Assembly (NCBI GenBank): GCA_026982895.1
Contig: JALWQW010000023.1
Span: 1-38,893 of the forward strand
DNA length: 38,893 bases
Direction: 5' to 3'
Source: Microcaldota archaeon
GTDB lineage: Archaea > Micrarchaeota > Micrarchaeia > Anstonellales > J096
The notes under the pieces are model-generated. The model searched no databases and was not told the DNA's origin. It saw only the letters and a program-made list of their open reading frames with translations. This document shows, one piece after another, positions 26,788-36,243 of this stretch. Within the stretch, counting starts at the first letter, position 1. Each line of letters starts with the position of its first letter. The position numbers and the translations under genes were made by a program.

Positions 26788-27835
26788 GATAATCAAAGCA
26801 AGAGCTCCCTGCAGGATAGGTTTGGCGGGAGGAGGTACAGACATACCTGAATTCTTTAGAGATTATGGTGGAACTGTACTAAACATTGGCATTAATGTCT
26901 ACTCCTATGTAAGTATAAAGAAAATTGATGAGCCAAAAACCCGCATTATCTCTGATGATTGGGGTATTGTTAGAGATATTAAAGACCTTACATTAGAATT
27001 TGATATGAATATGGAGAATAATGTTGATATTGTTAAAGGCGCAATGAAAGTAACTGGGGTAAATCCACAAGAGGGCTTAGAGATACATATACATACAACT
27101 GCTAAAAGGAATTCGGGTTTGGCAGGTTCATCGGCTTTAGCTGCGGCTCTTCTTGCAGCTTTTTACGAGCTAAAAGGAGCCTATTTGATTAAAGAAAAGT
27201 TATATCGAGAAGTTTATCACCTTGAAAGGACACTGTTGAGGAGATATGGTGGATACCAAGACCAAATCGCCGCTACATATGGAGGTCTGAATTACATCAC
27301 TTTCGGATATGATGGAAAAGAAGATATAATTGTGAATTATCCCTTATTTCTTCAAAAAGAGTTAAGGGCAGAACTTCACTCAAGCCTTCTCTTATTTGAG
27401 ACGCCAGTATTCAGGAAGGAGTTTGCACATAAAATAGAGGAAAAGAAGATGAAAGAAAGCACAAGTTCAGAAGACAAAATAAAAGCATTGAATTTGATAA
27501 AAGGAAAAGCAATAGAGATGAAAGATGCTCTTCAAGAAGGAGATATGAGAAAATTAGGTGAGCTTCTCCATGAAAGTTGGATGGCTAAGCGCTCTTTGCC
27601 ATATGTGGCTAATGAGCAAATAGATGAATTATATAAAGCTGGGATGGATGCTGGAGCATATGGTGGAAAATTGTCTGGTGCTGGTGGTGGTGGTTTTATT
27701 TTTTACATAGTTCCCACAAATAGGCGCAGACATGTTATTGATGTCCTTGAAGAGAAAGGAGCAAAATATGTAAATTTTGAGTTTGACTGGGAAGGTGTAA
27801 TGACGTGGAGGATTACAGAAAAACCAAGAATCTAA
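26768..27835 (+). CDS. hddA: D-glycero-D-manno-heptose-7-phosphate kinase (GHMP family)
   Basis: KARAPCRIGLAGGGTDIPEFFRDYGGTVLN, NSGLAGSSALAAALLAAFYELKG, KLSGAGGGGFIFYIV. Confidence 0.88.
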   Translation: MIIKKDEIIKARAPCRIGLAGGGTDIPEFFRDYGGTVLNIGINVYSYVSIKKIDEPKTRIISDDWGIVRDIKDLTLEFDMNMENNVDIVKGAMKVTGVNPQEGLEIHIHTTAKRNSGLAGSSALAAALLAAFYELKGAYLIKEKLYREVYHLERTLLRRYGGYQDQIAATYGGLNYITFGYDGKEDIIVNYPLFLQKELRAELHSSLLLFETPVFRKEFAHKIEEKKMKESTSSEDKIKALNLIKGKAIEMKDALQEGDMRKLGELLHESWMAKRSLPYVANEQIDELYKAGMDAGAYGGKLSGAGGGGFIFYIVPTNRRRHVIDVLEEKGAKYVNFEFDWEGVMTWRITEKPRI

Positions 27836-29037
27836 TATACCTTTGCCAGAAATTTCCTTCACCCACGAGAGGTGATGGAAAAAGAATTCTCCAACATCTT
27901 GAGATGTTTAGCGAGTGGTTTAACATTACTCTGGTAACATTTACTGAGCCTGAGAAAGAGCTCGACTTAAAACTCGTGAAACAATTTACAGGGAATATCT
28001 TAATTTTAAGAGGTAGCCACAAATATAAGAAGGCAAAAGATGCGATCAGACGGAAGGATATTTTAGCAACAATTAAACTGCTGCCTGATATATTATGGAG
28101 TATATTAAGAGGTATTCCTCCTGAAGTAGATTATTATGTTAACACATCTGAAATAGGACAACTTAAAAAGAAGTTTAGTGGTGAAGATGTTGATTTGTTA
28201 TTTGTAAATGTTAGTAGAGTAGCAGAAGTAGGGAAGGAAATAAGAGCAAACTTAAAAATTTTAGATTATACTGATGCAATTTCTCTTAACCTTAACACGG
28301 AATGTAAGGTTGAGAAAAATCTTTTGTGGAAAGTAGGTTATTGTTTAGAGAGCATCCTAATGAACCAGTATGAGCATAATGTAATTAAATATTATGACAA
28401 AGCAGTTTTTATTTCAAAAAGAGATGCACAGTACGCTTTAGGGAGCAATATCAACAGTAAAGTCAGCATAATCCCAAATTACATTAAAGAAATTTCACTT
28501 CTCCCTAAGTTGGGAAAGGACATCATATTTCTTGGAAGAATGGATTATCCCCCTAATGTGGATGGTGTTATATGGTTCTCTAAGAAGATAATGCCTGTTT
28601 TAAGGGAAAAATGCGAAGATAATATCAAGTTTTATATTGTTGGTGCTTCTCCTTTAGAAGCGGTAAAAAAACTTCATAATGGGAAGGATATTATAGTAAC
28701 AGGGTATGTGAAGGACATAGATAAATATTTTAAGAAGGCTGCAGTAAGCGTCGCACCTATCCGGTTTGGAGCGGGTATCCAAAATAAAGTTTTAGAAAGT
28801 TTAGCGAGAGGGATACCTATTGTTGCAACGCCAATCGTAGCAGAACCTTTTCCTTTTGATTTGCCTACTGCTGCAAATCCAGAAGAGTTTGTAAAGCTTG
28901 TGTGCCAACTCCATAAAAAATATGCTGGTGGTCCAGGAGATTCATCTCTTGCAAAGCTTGTTTGGAATTATTACAAAAAAGAGGTTGTGAGAAAAAAATG
29001 GATAAGTATATTACTAAAAAAGAGTCTAAGAGATTAG
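27805..29037 (+). CDS. GT4 family glycosyltransferase (resembles TIGR03087/EpsH1-associated transferases)
   Basis: LIYLCQKFPSPTRGDGKRILQHLEMFSEWFNITLVTF; IIFLGRMDYPPNVDGVIWFSKKIMPVL; PIRFGAGIQNKVLESLARGIPIVAT. Confidence 0.85.
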   Translation: MEDYRKTKNLIYLCQKFPSPTRGDGKRILQHLEMFSEWFNITLVTFTEPEKELDLKLVKQFTGNILILRGSHKYKKAKDAIRRKDILATIKLLPDILWSILRGIPPEVDYYVNTSEIGQLKKKFSGEDVDLLFVNVSRVAEVGKEIRANLKILDYTDAISLNLNTECKVEKNLLWKVGYCLESILMNQYEHNVIKYYDKAVFISKRDAQYALGSNINSKVSIIPNYIKEISLLPKLGKDIIFLGRMDYPPNVDGVIWFSKKIMPVLREKCEDNIKFYIVGASPLEAVKKLHNGKDIIVTGYVKDIDKYFKKAAVSVAPIRFGAGIQNKVLESLARGIPIVATPIVAEPFPFDLPTAANPEEFVKLVCQLHKKYAGGPGDSSLAKLVWNYYKKEVVRKKWISILLKKSLRD

Positions 29038-29125
29038 AGAAGGTATAATAAAAATTACTAGTAAGATATAAACAGTCAATAAAACACACGACTAACTTTT
29101 TAACCCTTTTCCTTCCAGAGAAATC

Positions 29126-29416
29126 GTGGAGATATACAAAATAGCGGATGAGCTTCGAGAGGCTGAAAAAGCCATGGAGGAAAACATACAAAAATACTTA
29201 GAGGGCTTGAAGAAAAAAGAGGAATTGGAATTACATAAATATAAGCAAGCTCATGTCATAAAATTAGAGAATATAAACAAAGAATTAAGAGAGAAATATG
29301 ATAGGATGCTCTCAAAAACTAAGAAAAAGGTTGAAGCTGAGTTAAAGAGGAAAAAACGAGCCAGCTTAAAAAAAGCAAGAGAGAGTTTAGAGGAGATGTT
29401 GAAGGAGCTGGGATAA
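29126..29416 (+). CDS. A-type ATPase subunit H-like coiled coil
   Basis: 96-aa charged coiled coil with GTG start directly upstream of subunits E and A. Confidence 0.6.
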   Translation: MEIYKIADELREAEKAMEENIQKYLEGLKKKEELELHKYKQAHVIKLENINKELREKYDRMLSKTKKKVEAELKRKKRASLKKARESLEEMLKELG

Positions 29417-29967
29417 TGATTGTCGGCGACGCTAGCAAATTAAAGGCCCTATTAAAAGAACGAGAAAAGGCTGCAATTAAAGGAATAAGAGAGAAGCATG
29501 AAAGCAGGTTGAAAGATGCAAAAAAGGATATAGAAGACATATACCGAAGGAAAATAGAAGGTGTCAAAAACATGTACAAAGTAAAGGAACAAGCTGCTAA
29601 ACAGCATCTGATGGAGACATACCTCCACAAACGGATGTACGAGGAATATGAAACCTTCTTAAACGAAATAAAAATAAGCATTGAAAAATGGGTCAAGGAT
29701 AAAACAGGTGACGCAAACTACGCTAAAACAAACTTAAAAAGAGCCTATGAGCTCCTCGGAGATATAGAAGAGGTTATATGCAGCGAAGATTTCTTTGGAG
29801 AAGCATTTGCTAGCTCTTCATTATCGGTCACGCGAGTTTATGGAGAAGGCGTTCTCATATTCAAAAGAGGTAAAAAAATATTTGACGCTTCGCCAAAGCA
29901 CCTAGCAGAGGTCTTTGAAGATGAGATAACGAGGGAAGTAATGGATGTGGTAAAATGGGATATATAA
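29416..29967 (+). CDS. A-type ATP synthase subunit E-like
   Basis: Charged helical N-terminus plus alpha/beta C-terminus; position between H and A. Confidence 0.65.
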   Translation: MIVGDASKLKALLKEREKAAIKGIREKHESRLKDAKKDIEDIYRRKIEGVKNMYKVKEQAAKQHLMETYLHKRMYEEYETFLNEIKISIEKWVKDKTGDANYAKTNLKRAYELLGDIEEVICSEDFFGEAFASSSLSVTRVYGEGVLIFKRGKKIFDASPKHLAEVFEDEITREVMDVVKWDI

Positions 29968-31616
29968 CTGGTATTGAGGGATATATTTTAACAGTCAAAG
30001 ATATCGACGCACATCTTTATGATTTAGTTAGAATAGGAGATGAGGGCATCGGCGAAGTTATATCTATAGAAGGAAGGACTTATTTTATTCAAGTCTTCAC
30101 GCCTGTTCAAGGCTTATCTGTTGGAGAGAAAGTCGAGGGGCTAGGAGAACCTTTAACTATCCAATTAGGGCCTCATTTAGCAGGACATTTCTTCGATGGA
30201 TTAGGAGCAAATTTAGAACTCCAGCCCTTTTACAAACCAACTCTTAAGGCTAAGATAACAAAAAGAATTGAGTTTATTCCAAAGGTGAAGAAAGGCAGAA
30301 AAATAAACAAAGGCGCAGTTATAGGGGAAGCTGTCTTAAAAATGGGCAAAGAAGAAAAGCACATTCCTGTGCTAGCACCACCAAATGTTTTTGGCAAGGT
30401 AATAGATATAAAAGGCGGAAAATACAAAATAGATGAACCTGTGGCTGAAATCGGCGTGTTCAAGGTAGCAATGTCCCACCGTTGGCCTATACGAAAGGCA
30501 AGACCATATGTAAAACATGCGTGGGGCAACAATATCCTGCTCACAGGACAGCGCATTATAGACGCATTCCTGCCCGTATTAAAGGGCGGAACGCTCATAA
30601 TACCCGGCGGCTTCGGCTGCGGCAAAACGGTATTCCAGCACAACTTTGCAAAGTTTGCAGATGCCCAAAAGAAAGTATTTGTAGGGTGTGGTGAGAGGGG
30701 AAATGAAATGGCAGATTTTATAGAACAAATGAAGAACGGCGGCGAGCTCTTGGACGCAACGATATTGACAAATACAAGTAACATGCCATTGGTCGCTAGA
30801 GAGGGCAGTGTCTATGCAGGAGTTACGATAGCAGAATACTATCGAGATATGGGGTACAGTGTCTTATTGATGATTGACAGTTTAAGCCGATGGGCAGAAG
30901 CTATTCGTGAAGTTGCGGGTATCATGAAGACACTGCCGGCAGAGGCTGGTTACCCACCTTACTTACAAGCAAGGATGGAAGAATTCTTCAGTAGAGCCGG
31001 CTGTGTAAAAACGCTGAATGGAAAAGAAGGCTGTTTGACAATAAGCTCATCAGTTTCTCCACCAAGTGGAGACTTCAGTGAGCCTGTAACTCAATATGCT
31101 GCGGCTATAGTGGATAACGCTATATTCCTAAACACAGAATTGGCGTACGCCAAGATTTATCCAGCTGTCGATATGGAAATAAGTTTCTCAAAGCACAAAA
31201 ATCAATTAGCCAATTATTGGGACACCATTGATAAAGGAACGGCAAAGGCATTACAGCAACTAGAGTACATAATACATAAAGGCATGGAAGTGGAAAAAAT
31301 AGAGAGGATAGTCGGGGCCGACGCTCTTTCAACAGAGCATAAAATAACCCTGCGCGTATTCAGATTACTGAGAAATGCTGTGCTCATACAAAACGCCTTC
31401 CATCCCATAGATAGATACACAGAACCAAAAAAGCTCGCCGCCATGATAAATATAATAAACCTGTATTATTCCTACTTAATAAATTTATTCAGCAAGGAAC
31501 ACACTTTATCCTTCAAGGAAGATATTGAGGAAGATATGGAAAACCTCGGAACAATGGAAACAGACAAATGCCTATCAAAGGTCAAAGAATTAAGGGGGCG
31601 TTTAGGTTATGTTTGA
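29955..31616 (+). CDS. atpA: A-type ATP synthase subunit A
   Basis: LIIPGGFGCGKTVFQHNFAKFADAQKKVFVGCGERGNEMADFIEQM; DSLSRWAEAIREVAG; SRAGCVKTLNGKEGCLTISSSVSPPSGDFSEPVTQ. Confidence 0.95.
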   Translation: MGYITGIEGYILTVKDIDAHLYDLVRIGDEGIGEVISIEGRTYFIQVFTPVQGLSVGEKVEGLGEPLTIQLGPHLAGHFFDGLGANLELQPFYKPTLKAKITKRIEFIPKVKKGRKINKGAVIGEAVLKMGKEEKHIPVLAPPNVFGKVIDIKGGKYKIDEPVAEIGVFKVAMSHRWPIRKARPYVKHAWGNNILLTGQRIIDAFLPVLKGGTLIIPGGFGCGKTVFQHNFAKFADAQKKVFVGCGERGNEMADFIEQMKNGGELLDATILTNTSNMPLVAREGSVYAGVTIAEYYRDMGYSVLLMIDSLSRWAEAIREVAGIMKTLPAEAGYPPYLQARMEEFFSRAGCVKTLNGKEGCLTISSSVSPPSGDFSEPVTQYAAAIVDNAIFLNTELAYAKIYPAVDMEISFSKHKNQLANYWDTIDKGTAKALQQLEYIIHKGMEVEKIERIVGADALSTEHKITLRVFRLLRNAVLIQNAFHPIDRYTEPKKLAAMINIINLYYSYLINLFSKEHTLSFKEDIEEDMENLGTMETDKCLSKVKELRGRLGYV

Positions 31617-32913
31617 TTGGAGAAAAGCCATAGCGTACGAGAGTCTAACAAGTATAAAAGACCCTGTCGTCGTAGCCAAAGGATTAAATGCCAATTATGG
31701 TGATGTCGTAGTAGTAGAGCTTCAAGAAGGTAGAAGAAGAGGACAAGTCATAGGCATCCATGAAGATATTTATTACATACAGGTGTTTGAGGGCACAGAA
31801 GGTATGAGCGAAGAGGCGAGAATAAGAAACACCTTCAAGCCAATAACTATAGAAGTAAGCGAGCTCATGTTAGGCAGAGTCTTAAGTGGGCTTGGAGAGC
31901 CAAAAGATGGGAAGCCACCCATAAAAGCAGGAAAGGAAAAGGACATCAACGGTTTAATTTTAAGCCCCTATTATAGAGAGGTGCCCCACGAACTGATTGA
32001 AACAGGTATAACCTCTATAGATTTGCTAAATACACTCGTCAAAGGACAAAAAATAGCGATGTTCGCCTCTCCAGGTTTAGCTGTCCTAGAATTACAGATG
32101 CAGATATTAGAGCAAAGTATACTGAATAGCAGTAAAAATTTTGCTGTTGTATTCGCAGGTATAGGTTTATCCCACGACGAAGAGCATTATATCTTCGAAC
32201 AGATAGAGAACTCAGGTATAGGCGAGAGAAGTATCTTATTCCTCAATTCAGATAAAGACCCATCAATGGAAGCCTTGCTTACACCGCGCATAGCATTAAC
32301 AGCCGCTGAATATCTAGCCCACGAGAGAGGCTACGATGTCCTCGTGCTCATGGGAGATATAACCAATTACGCAAATGTTTTGAGAAATCTTGCATCGCAG
32401 AAAGGAGAACTCACAGTTAGAGAGGGATATCCCTCTTATTTATTTACGGACCTCGCTTCCATATATGAACGATGTGGAACATTGCAAGGCAGAAAGGGAA
32501 GTATAACTCAAATGCCATTCCTAACGATGCCTAACGACGACATAACACACCCAGTACCAGACACAACCGGCTACATATCCGAGGGACAATATATACTCAC
32601 GAGAGATATGCTCAATAAAGGCGTAAATCCTCCGATGGATATACTTAATTCACTCTCTAGAATGATGCATTTTGCGGTTACATTAGAGCAGGATAAGGTA
32701 TCAAAACAGGTATATCACACATATGCAGAGGGCAAGAAATTCCAAGACATAGCCAATATGATAGGCATGGATGTTTTAGACGAGCAAGCAAAGAAATTCG
32801 TCAGAATAAAAGAAGAGATGGATGAGAGTCTATTAAGTCAAGGCAAAGATGAGAACAGAACATTAAAGCAGAGCATCGCCATAGCAAAGGAGATTCTCAA
32901 AAAGGCTGCATAG
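31609..32913 (+). CDS. atpB: A-type ATP synthase subunit B (divergent)
   Basis: YPSYLFTDLASIYERCGTLQGRKGSITQMPFLTMPNDDITHPVPDTTGYISEGQYIL. Confidence 0.93.
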   Translation: MFDWRKAIAYESLTSIKDPVVVAKGLNANYGDVVVVELQEGRRRGQVIGIHEDIYYIQVFEGTEGMSEEARIRNTFKPITIEVSELMLGRVLSGLGEPKDGKPPIKAGKEKDINGLILSPYYREVPHELIETGITSIDLLNTLVKGQKIAMFASPGLAVLELQMQILEQSILNSSKNFAVVFAGIGLSHDEEHYIFEQIENSGIGERSILFLNSDKDPSMEALLTPRIALTAAEYLAHERGYDVLVLMGDITNYANVLRNLASQKGELTVREGYPSYLFTDLASIYERCGTLQGRKGSITQMPFLTMPNDDITHPVPDTTGYISEGQYILTRDMLNKGVNPPMDILNSLSRMMHFAVTLEQDKVSKQVYHTYAEGKKFQDIANMIGMDVLDEQAKKFVRIKEEMDESLLSQGKDENRTLKQSIAIAKEILKKAA

Positions 32914-32978
32914 CGGGAAGCAAGTATATTGCGATGTATATGGTAAGGTGTAGAGAATATGAGTTTATTTAAAAACCT

Positions 32979-33029
32979 GCTCAATGCACTGAGCACTTTC
33001 ACTTATTTTTGCTCAATAGAGTGAGCACT
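32979..33029. promoter_or_regulatory. Two tandem palindromic operator-like sites
   Basis: GCTCAATGCACTGAGCACTT (32979-32998) and GCTCAATAGAGTGAGCACTT (33011-33030): each is GCTCA-N6-TGAGC, 32 bp start to start. Confidence 0.5.
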
Positions 33030-33112
33030 TGACATATTTCCTATAGCTTTGAGCTGGAGAGATGCCCAGAAAGGTGTAGCTTTTTATAGATAACCCCACA
33101 AATGTAAAGAGA

Positions 33113-33186
33113 GCCCCCGTGGTTCAGCTTGGATAGAATGTGGGACTGCGGATCCCATGGCCCGGGTTCGAATCCCGGCGGGGGCA
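33113..33186 (+). tRNA. tRNA-Arg (anticodon GCG)
   Basis: GCCCCCG...CGGGGGCA; anticodon arm TGGGA-CTGCGGA-TCCCA; T-arm CCGGGTTCGAATCCCGG; TATA-like TTTTTATAGA upstream. Confidence 0.95.
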
Positions 33187-33200
33187 TTTTCGGTGAAGAG

Positions 33201-34082
33201 ATGAATGGAAAGAACAGCTTGCCTTCTTACATAAAAAAGCGCGTCAGAAGCGTCCTATATAAATTAAAGAAAGAAAGGATGCCCGATTATATAACCATAG
33301 CGATGAGTGGAGGCAAAGATTCATTGGCAGCTGCATACTTCTTAAAAGATTTTGAGGGTGTGTTTGGATATACGCTGGAGGCATTCTTTATTGATTTAGG
33401 CATTGAAGGGTTCAGTAGTGAGAGCAAAGAGGTTGTAAAAGAAGCAACAGAAAAGCTGGGCATAAAACTCCACATTATAAAGCCAGAAAAATCCCTGCCT
33501 CAAATAATAGAAGAAAATTGGGAAAAGATAAAAATGGGCCAAATAAAAATATGTGCAACTTGCGGCCTAATAAAGCGCTACATCATGAATAAATTCTGCT
33601 GGGAAAATTATGGAGAAAAGGGAGTAATAGCCACAGGGCATAATTTAGATGACGAATTGGCATTCATGGTTAGTAATATATATGGGCAGAATGTAGGCTA
33701 TGGATTCAAAGGAAGTGTTGCACTAGGCAACAGCAAAGAAAAACTGTGCTCAAAAATAAAGCCCTTGGCCAAAGTAAGAGAGGCTAAATTAGAGGCATTC
33801 AAAGATGTTTTGCTAAAAAAGGGCTTTCGCACAACAACCAAAGAATGTCTTCTAAAAGACGGCAACACGCAAACAAAACACAAGGCCTTTATACATGCTA
33901 TAGAAGAAATAAGCAAAAAATTTAAGACAAATAATTTTGCCACAGCAACCCTCCATTACATTGAAAAAGCACATAAAAATAAGGAAAAGGATGTTAGCTG
34001 GAGAAAAACCTGTAAGATATGCCACTATCCAACATCATCAAAGGACGGCATATGCTCTTATTGTAAGCTCATGCGTCGATGA
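33201..34082 (+). CDS. TtcA/TtuA-like tRNA sulfurtransferase (PP-loop)
   Basis: ITIAMSGGKDSLAAAYFL, KICATCGLIKRYIMN, GVIATGHNLDDELAF, C-terminal CKICHYPTSSKDGICSYC; start after the tRNA at ATG 33201 (ORF opens inside the tRNA). Confidence 0.88.
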   Translation: MNGKNSLPSYIKKRVRSVLYKLKKERMPDYITIAMSGGKDSLAAAYFLKDFEGVFGYTLEAFFIDLGIEGFSSESKEVVKEATEKLGIKLHIIKPEKSLPQIIEENWEKIKMGQIKICATCGLIKRYIMNKFCWENYGEKGVIATGHNLDDELAFMVSNIYGQNVGYGFKGSVALGNSKEKLCSKIKPLAKVREAKLEAFKDVLLKKGFRTTTKECLLKDGNTQTKHKAFIHAIEEISKKFKTNNFATATLHYIEKAHKNKEKDVSWRKTCKICHYPTSSKDGICSYCKLMRR

Positions 34083-34086
34083 TGAG

Positions 34087-34650
34087 TTAATCAAATTTCT
34101 TGATACCTCTCCACCATGGGCCTTCATATACCAATGCTTTTTCTGTAAGCTCTTTTGAAATATCTAAGAGCAAAGCACGGCGAGCGTTGATAACCCATTC
34201 CATAGCCCTCTTATTTCCTCTTTTATAATAGAAAAGCGCTTGAAAGATAAGGTCTAGAAGGTCAGCATCTTTTACAACCTTAGCCTCTATAGATGCATCT
34301 TCATTTTTAGCAGAGTTATATTCTTCAAGCAAAGCCTTAAACTCCTCCAACTCAGGAACACCATTCAGTATATCATCCATTGCCGCTTCTTCATCCTTCT
34401 TCAAATAACGATTCCAAACTTTATTGATGTCGCCAGTTCTAGATTCCGGCATATCATGAACTATCGCCATAAGAGCGCATCTATCAGGGTTTGCACCAAC
34501 TTTTTTAGCTAAATAATATGCTATAATGGCAGCACGCCAGCTGTGGTCTGCTATACTATCCCCATCTTTTTCGCCGATAAAAACCCAACCGCTACGCTGA
34601 AACTCCTTCAAAGAGCCCAGCTCAAAAAACAACCTTACTGCTTCGTCCAT
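34087..34650 (-). CDS. HD-domain phosphohydrolase (YfbR-like 5'-deoxynucleotidase)
   Basis: SIADHSWRAAIIAYYLA, ALMAIVHDMPESRTGDI, VKDADLLDLIFQAL. Confidence 0.85.
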   Translation of the reverse strand: MDEAVRLFFELGSLKEFQRSGWVFIGEKDGDSIADHSWRAAIIAYYLAKKVGANPDRCALMAIVHDMPESRTGDINKVWNRYLKKDEEAAMDDILNGVPELEEFKALLEEYNSAKNEDASIEAKVVKDADLLDLIFQALFYYKRGNKRAMEWVINARRALLLDISKELTEKALVYEGPWWRGIKKFD

Positions 34651-36206
34651 TTTCCTACCTCCTTTAAAAAGCGTGTAAACACAGGTGAGGGCTTCTCGAA
34701 CTTCGCCGTAAATTCAGGATGCGCCTGCAATCCAATACCGAACCCCCATTTCTGCCTATCATACTCAACGGCCTCTACAAGACCCTTATGATAAGCAGAG
34801 ACGATTAAGCCCTGCTCTTCTAATTTACCCACATAGGTTGGATTTACTTCATATCTATGCCTGTGCCTCTCGACAGCTTCTCTTCCCTCATAAATTTCAG
34901 AGAGTATCGTGCCGGGTTTAACTTCCATTTCATAATCGCCCAAACGGAGCGTGCCTCCCATCTGCTTAACACCTTCCTGCTCGGGTTGAAGGATTATTAC
35001 AGGGTCGGCGCATTTGCCAAGCTCCTCGCTACACGCATCTAAACCAAGAACATTCCTGGCATATTCAACAACCATGAGCTGCATACCAAAGCATATTCCC
35101 AAATAAGGGATATGATTCTTTCGGGCGTATTCTATAGCTTTTATTTTGCCCTCTACCCCTCTATTACCAAAACCACCAGGCACAATTATACCGTCAGCAT
35201 CATGTAAAGGAGAAGTATCTCTCTCAACATTTTCTGCTTCAACATACTTTATCCTTATGTTGAAAGGCACTTCTGTAGATGATATGTGGAGAGCTTCTCT
35301 AAGCGAGGCATAGCTATCGATCTGCTTAGTGTATTTTCCAACAATGGCAATTGTCTTTGTCTCTTGTCTCTCCTCCAAAGCCCTCAATCTATCAGCCCAT
35401 TTGCTTAAATCAGCACTCTTCTCAGGAAGAGAAAAATAATTCTGTATGGCCTTCCATAGGCCTTCTGCCTCTAAGCGAAGAGGCAGCTCATAGACAGTTT
35501 TAAGCTCTGTATCGTTGAAAACATGCTCAACATTGCAGTAAGTCCTCAACTTTTCCCTGACTGTTGCATCTATAGGCTTATCAGAGCGCGTGATTATTAT
35601 ATTTGGTTGTATGCCCATCCCCAACAGCATCTTCGAGGCGTGTTGAGTGGGCTTCGTTTTGAGCTCGCCATATAAATCAGGTAAATAAGTCAATTGAATG
35701 AATAAAACCTCCTCTTCAAGCGAGAGCTGCCTCATAGCTTCTATGAAATAACTATTCTCTATGTCGCCGACAGTTCCTCCCACCTCTATTAAAACAAAAT
35801 CAGCATTCAAATCCTTGGCATAATCCTTAACATATGTTTTTATGTAGTCAGTTACATGAGGAACGAACTGAACATCCCTGCCAAGATAATCTCCCTTTCG
35901 CTCTTTCTCGATGATGCGCTGGAATATCTTTCCACCAGTGAGCGAAGCGCGCTTATTTAAATTCAATCCCAAGAAACGCTCATATGTGCCAAAATCCATA
36001 TCTACCTCAGTCCCGTCGGCAAGAACAAAAACCTCTCCATGCCTAAATGGGTTCATCGTCCCGCAATCAACATTTAAATAGCCATCAAACTTTATCGGCG
36101 CTACAGAGAAACCGCGAGCTTGAAGAACCTTGCCTATAGAAGCAGAGAGTATACCTTTCCCTAACCCAGACATTATCGAACCTAATACAACTATAAAACG
36201 AGGCAT
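34635..36206 (-). CDS. pyrG: CTP synthase
   Basis: FIVVLGSIMSGLGKGILSASIGKVLQARGFSV, DGTEVDMDFGTYERFL, GICFGMQLMVVEYARNVLG. Confidence 0.97.
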   Translation of the reverse strand: MPRFIVVLGSIMSGLGKGILSASIGKVLQARGFSVAPIKFDGYLNVDCGTMNPFRHGEVFVLADGTEVDMDFGTYERFLGLNLNKRASLTGGKIFQRIIEKERKGDYLGRDVQFVPHVTDYIKTYVKDYAKDLNADFVLIEVGGTVGDIENSYFIEAMRQLSLEEEVLFIQLTYLPDLYGELKTKPTQHASKMLLGMGIQPNIIITRSDKPIDATVREKLRTYCNVEHVFNDTELKTVYELPLRLEAEGLWKAIQNYFSLPEKSADLSKWADRLRALEERQETKTIAIVGKYTKQIDSYASLREALHISSTEVPFNIRIKYVEAENVERDTSPLHDADGIIVPGGFGNRGVEGKIKAIEYARKNHIPYLGICFGMQLMVVEYARNVLGLDACSEELGKCADPVIILQPEQEGVKQMGGTLRLGDYEMEVKPGTILSEIYEGREAVERHRHRYEVNPTYVGKLEEQGLIVSAYHKGLVEAVEYDRQKWGFGIGLQAHPEFTAKFEKPSPVFTRFLKEVGKWTKQ

Positions 36207-36243
36207 GTTTAGCTATAATAGGAAATATTTAAAGCATTAAAGG

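Noticed and set aside
27670-27700. GGTGCTGGTGGTGGTGGT run as a possible phase-variable repeat
   Set aside because: It encodes the conserved GHMP-kinase motif GAGGGGF, so the repetition reflects protein constraint.
30230-30784. 184-aa minus-strand ORF
   Set aside because: Antisense to atpA; shadow ORF composition.
33129-33200. N-terminal extension of the TtuA/TtcA-like ORF
   Set aside because: Lies within the tRNA-Arg gene; the real start is ATG 33201 after a GGTGA motif.
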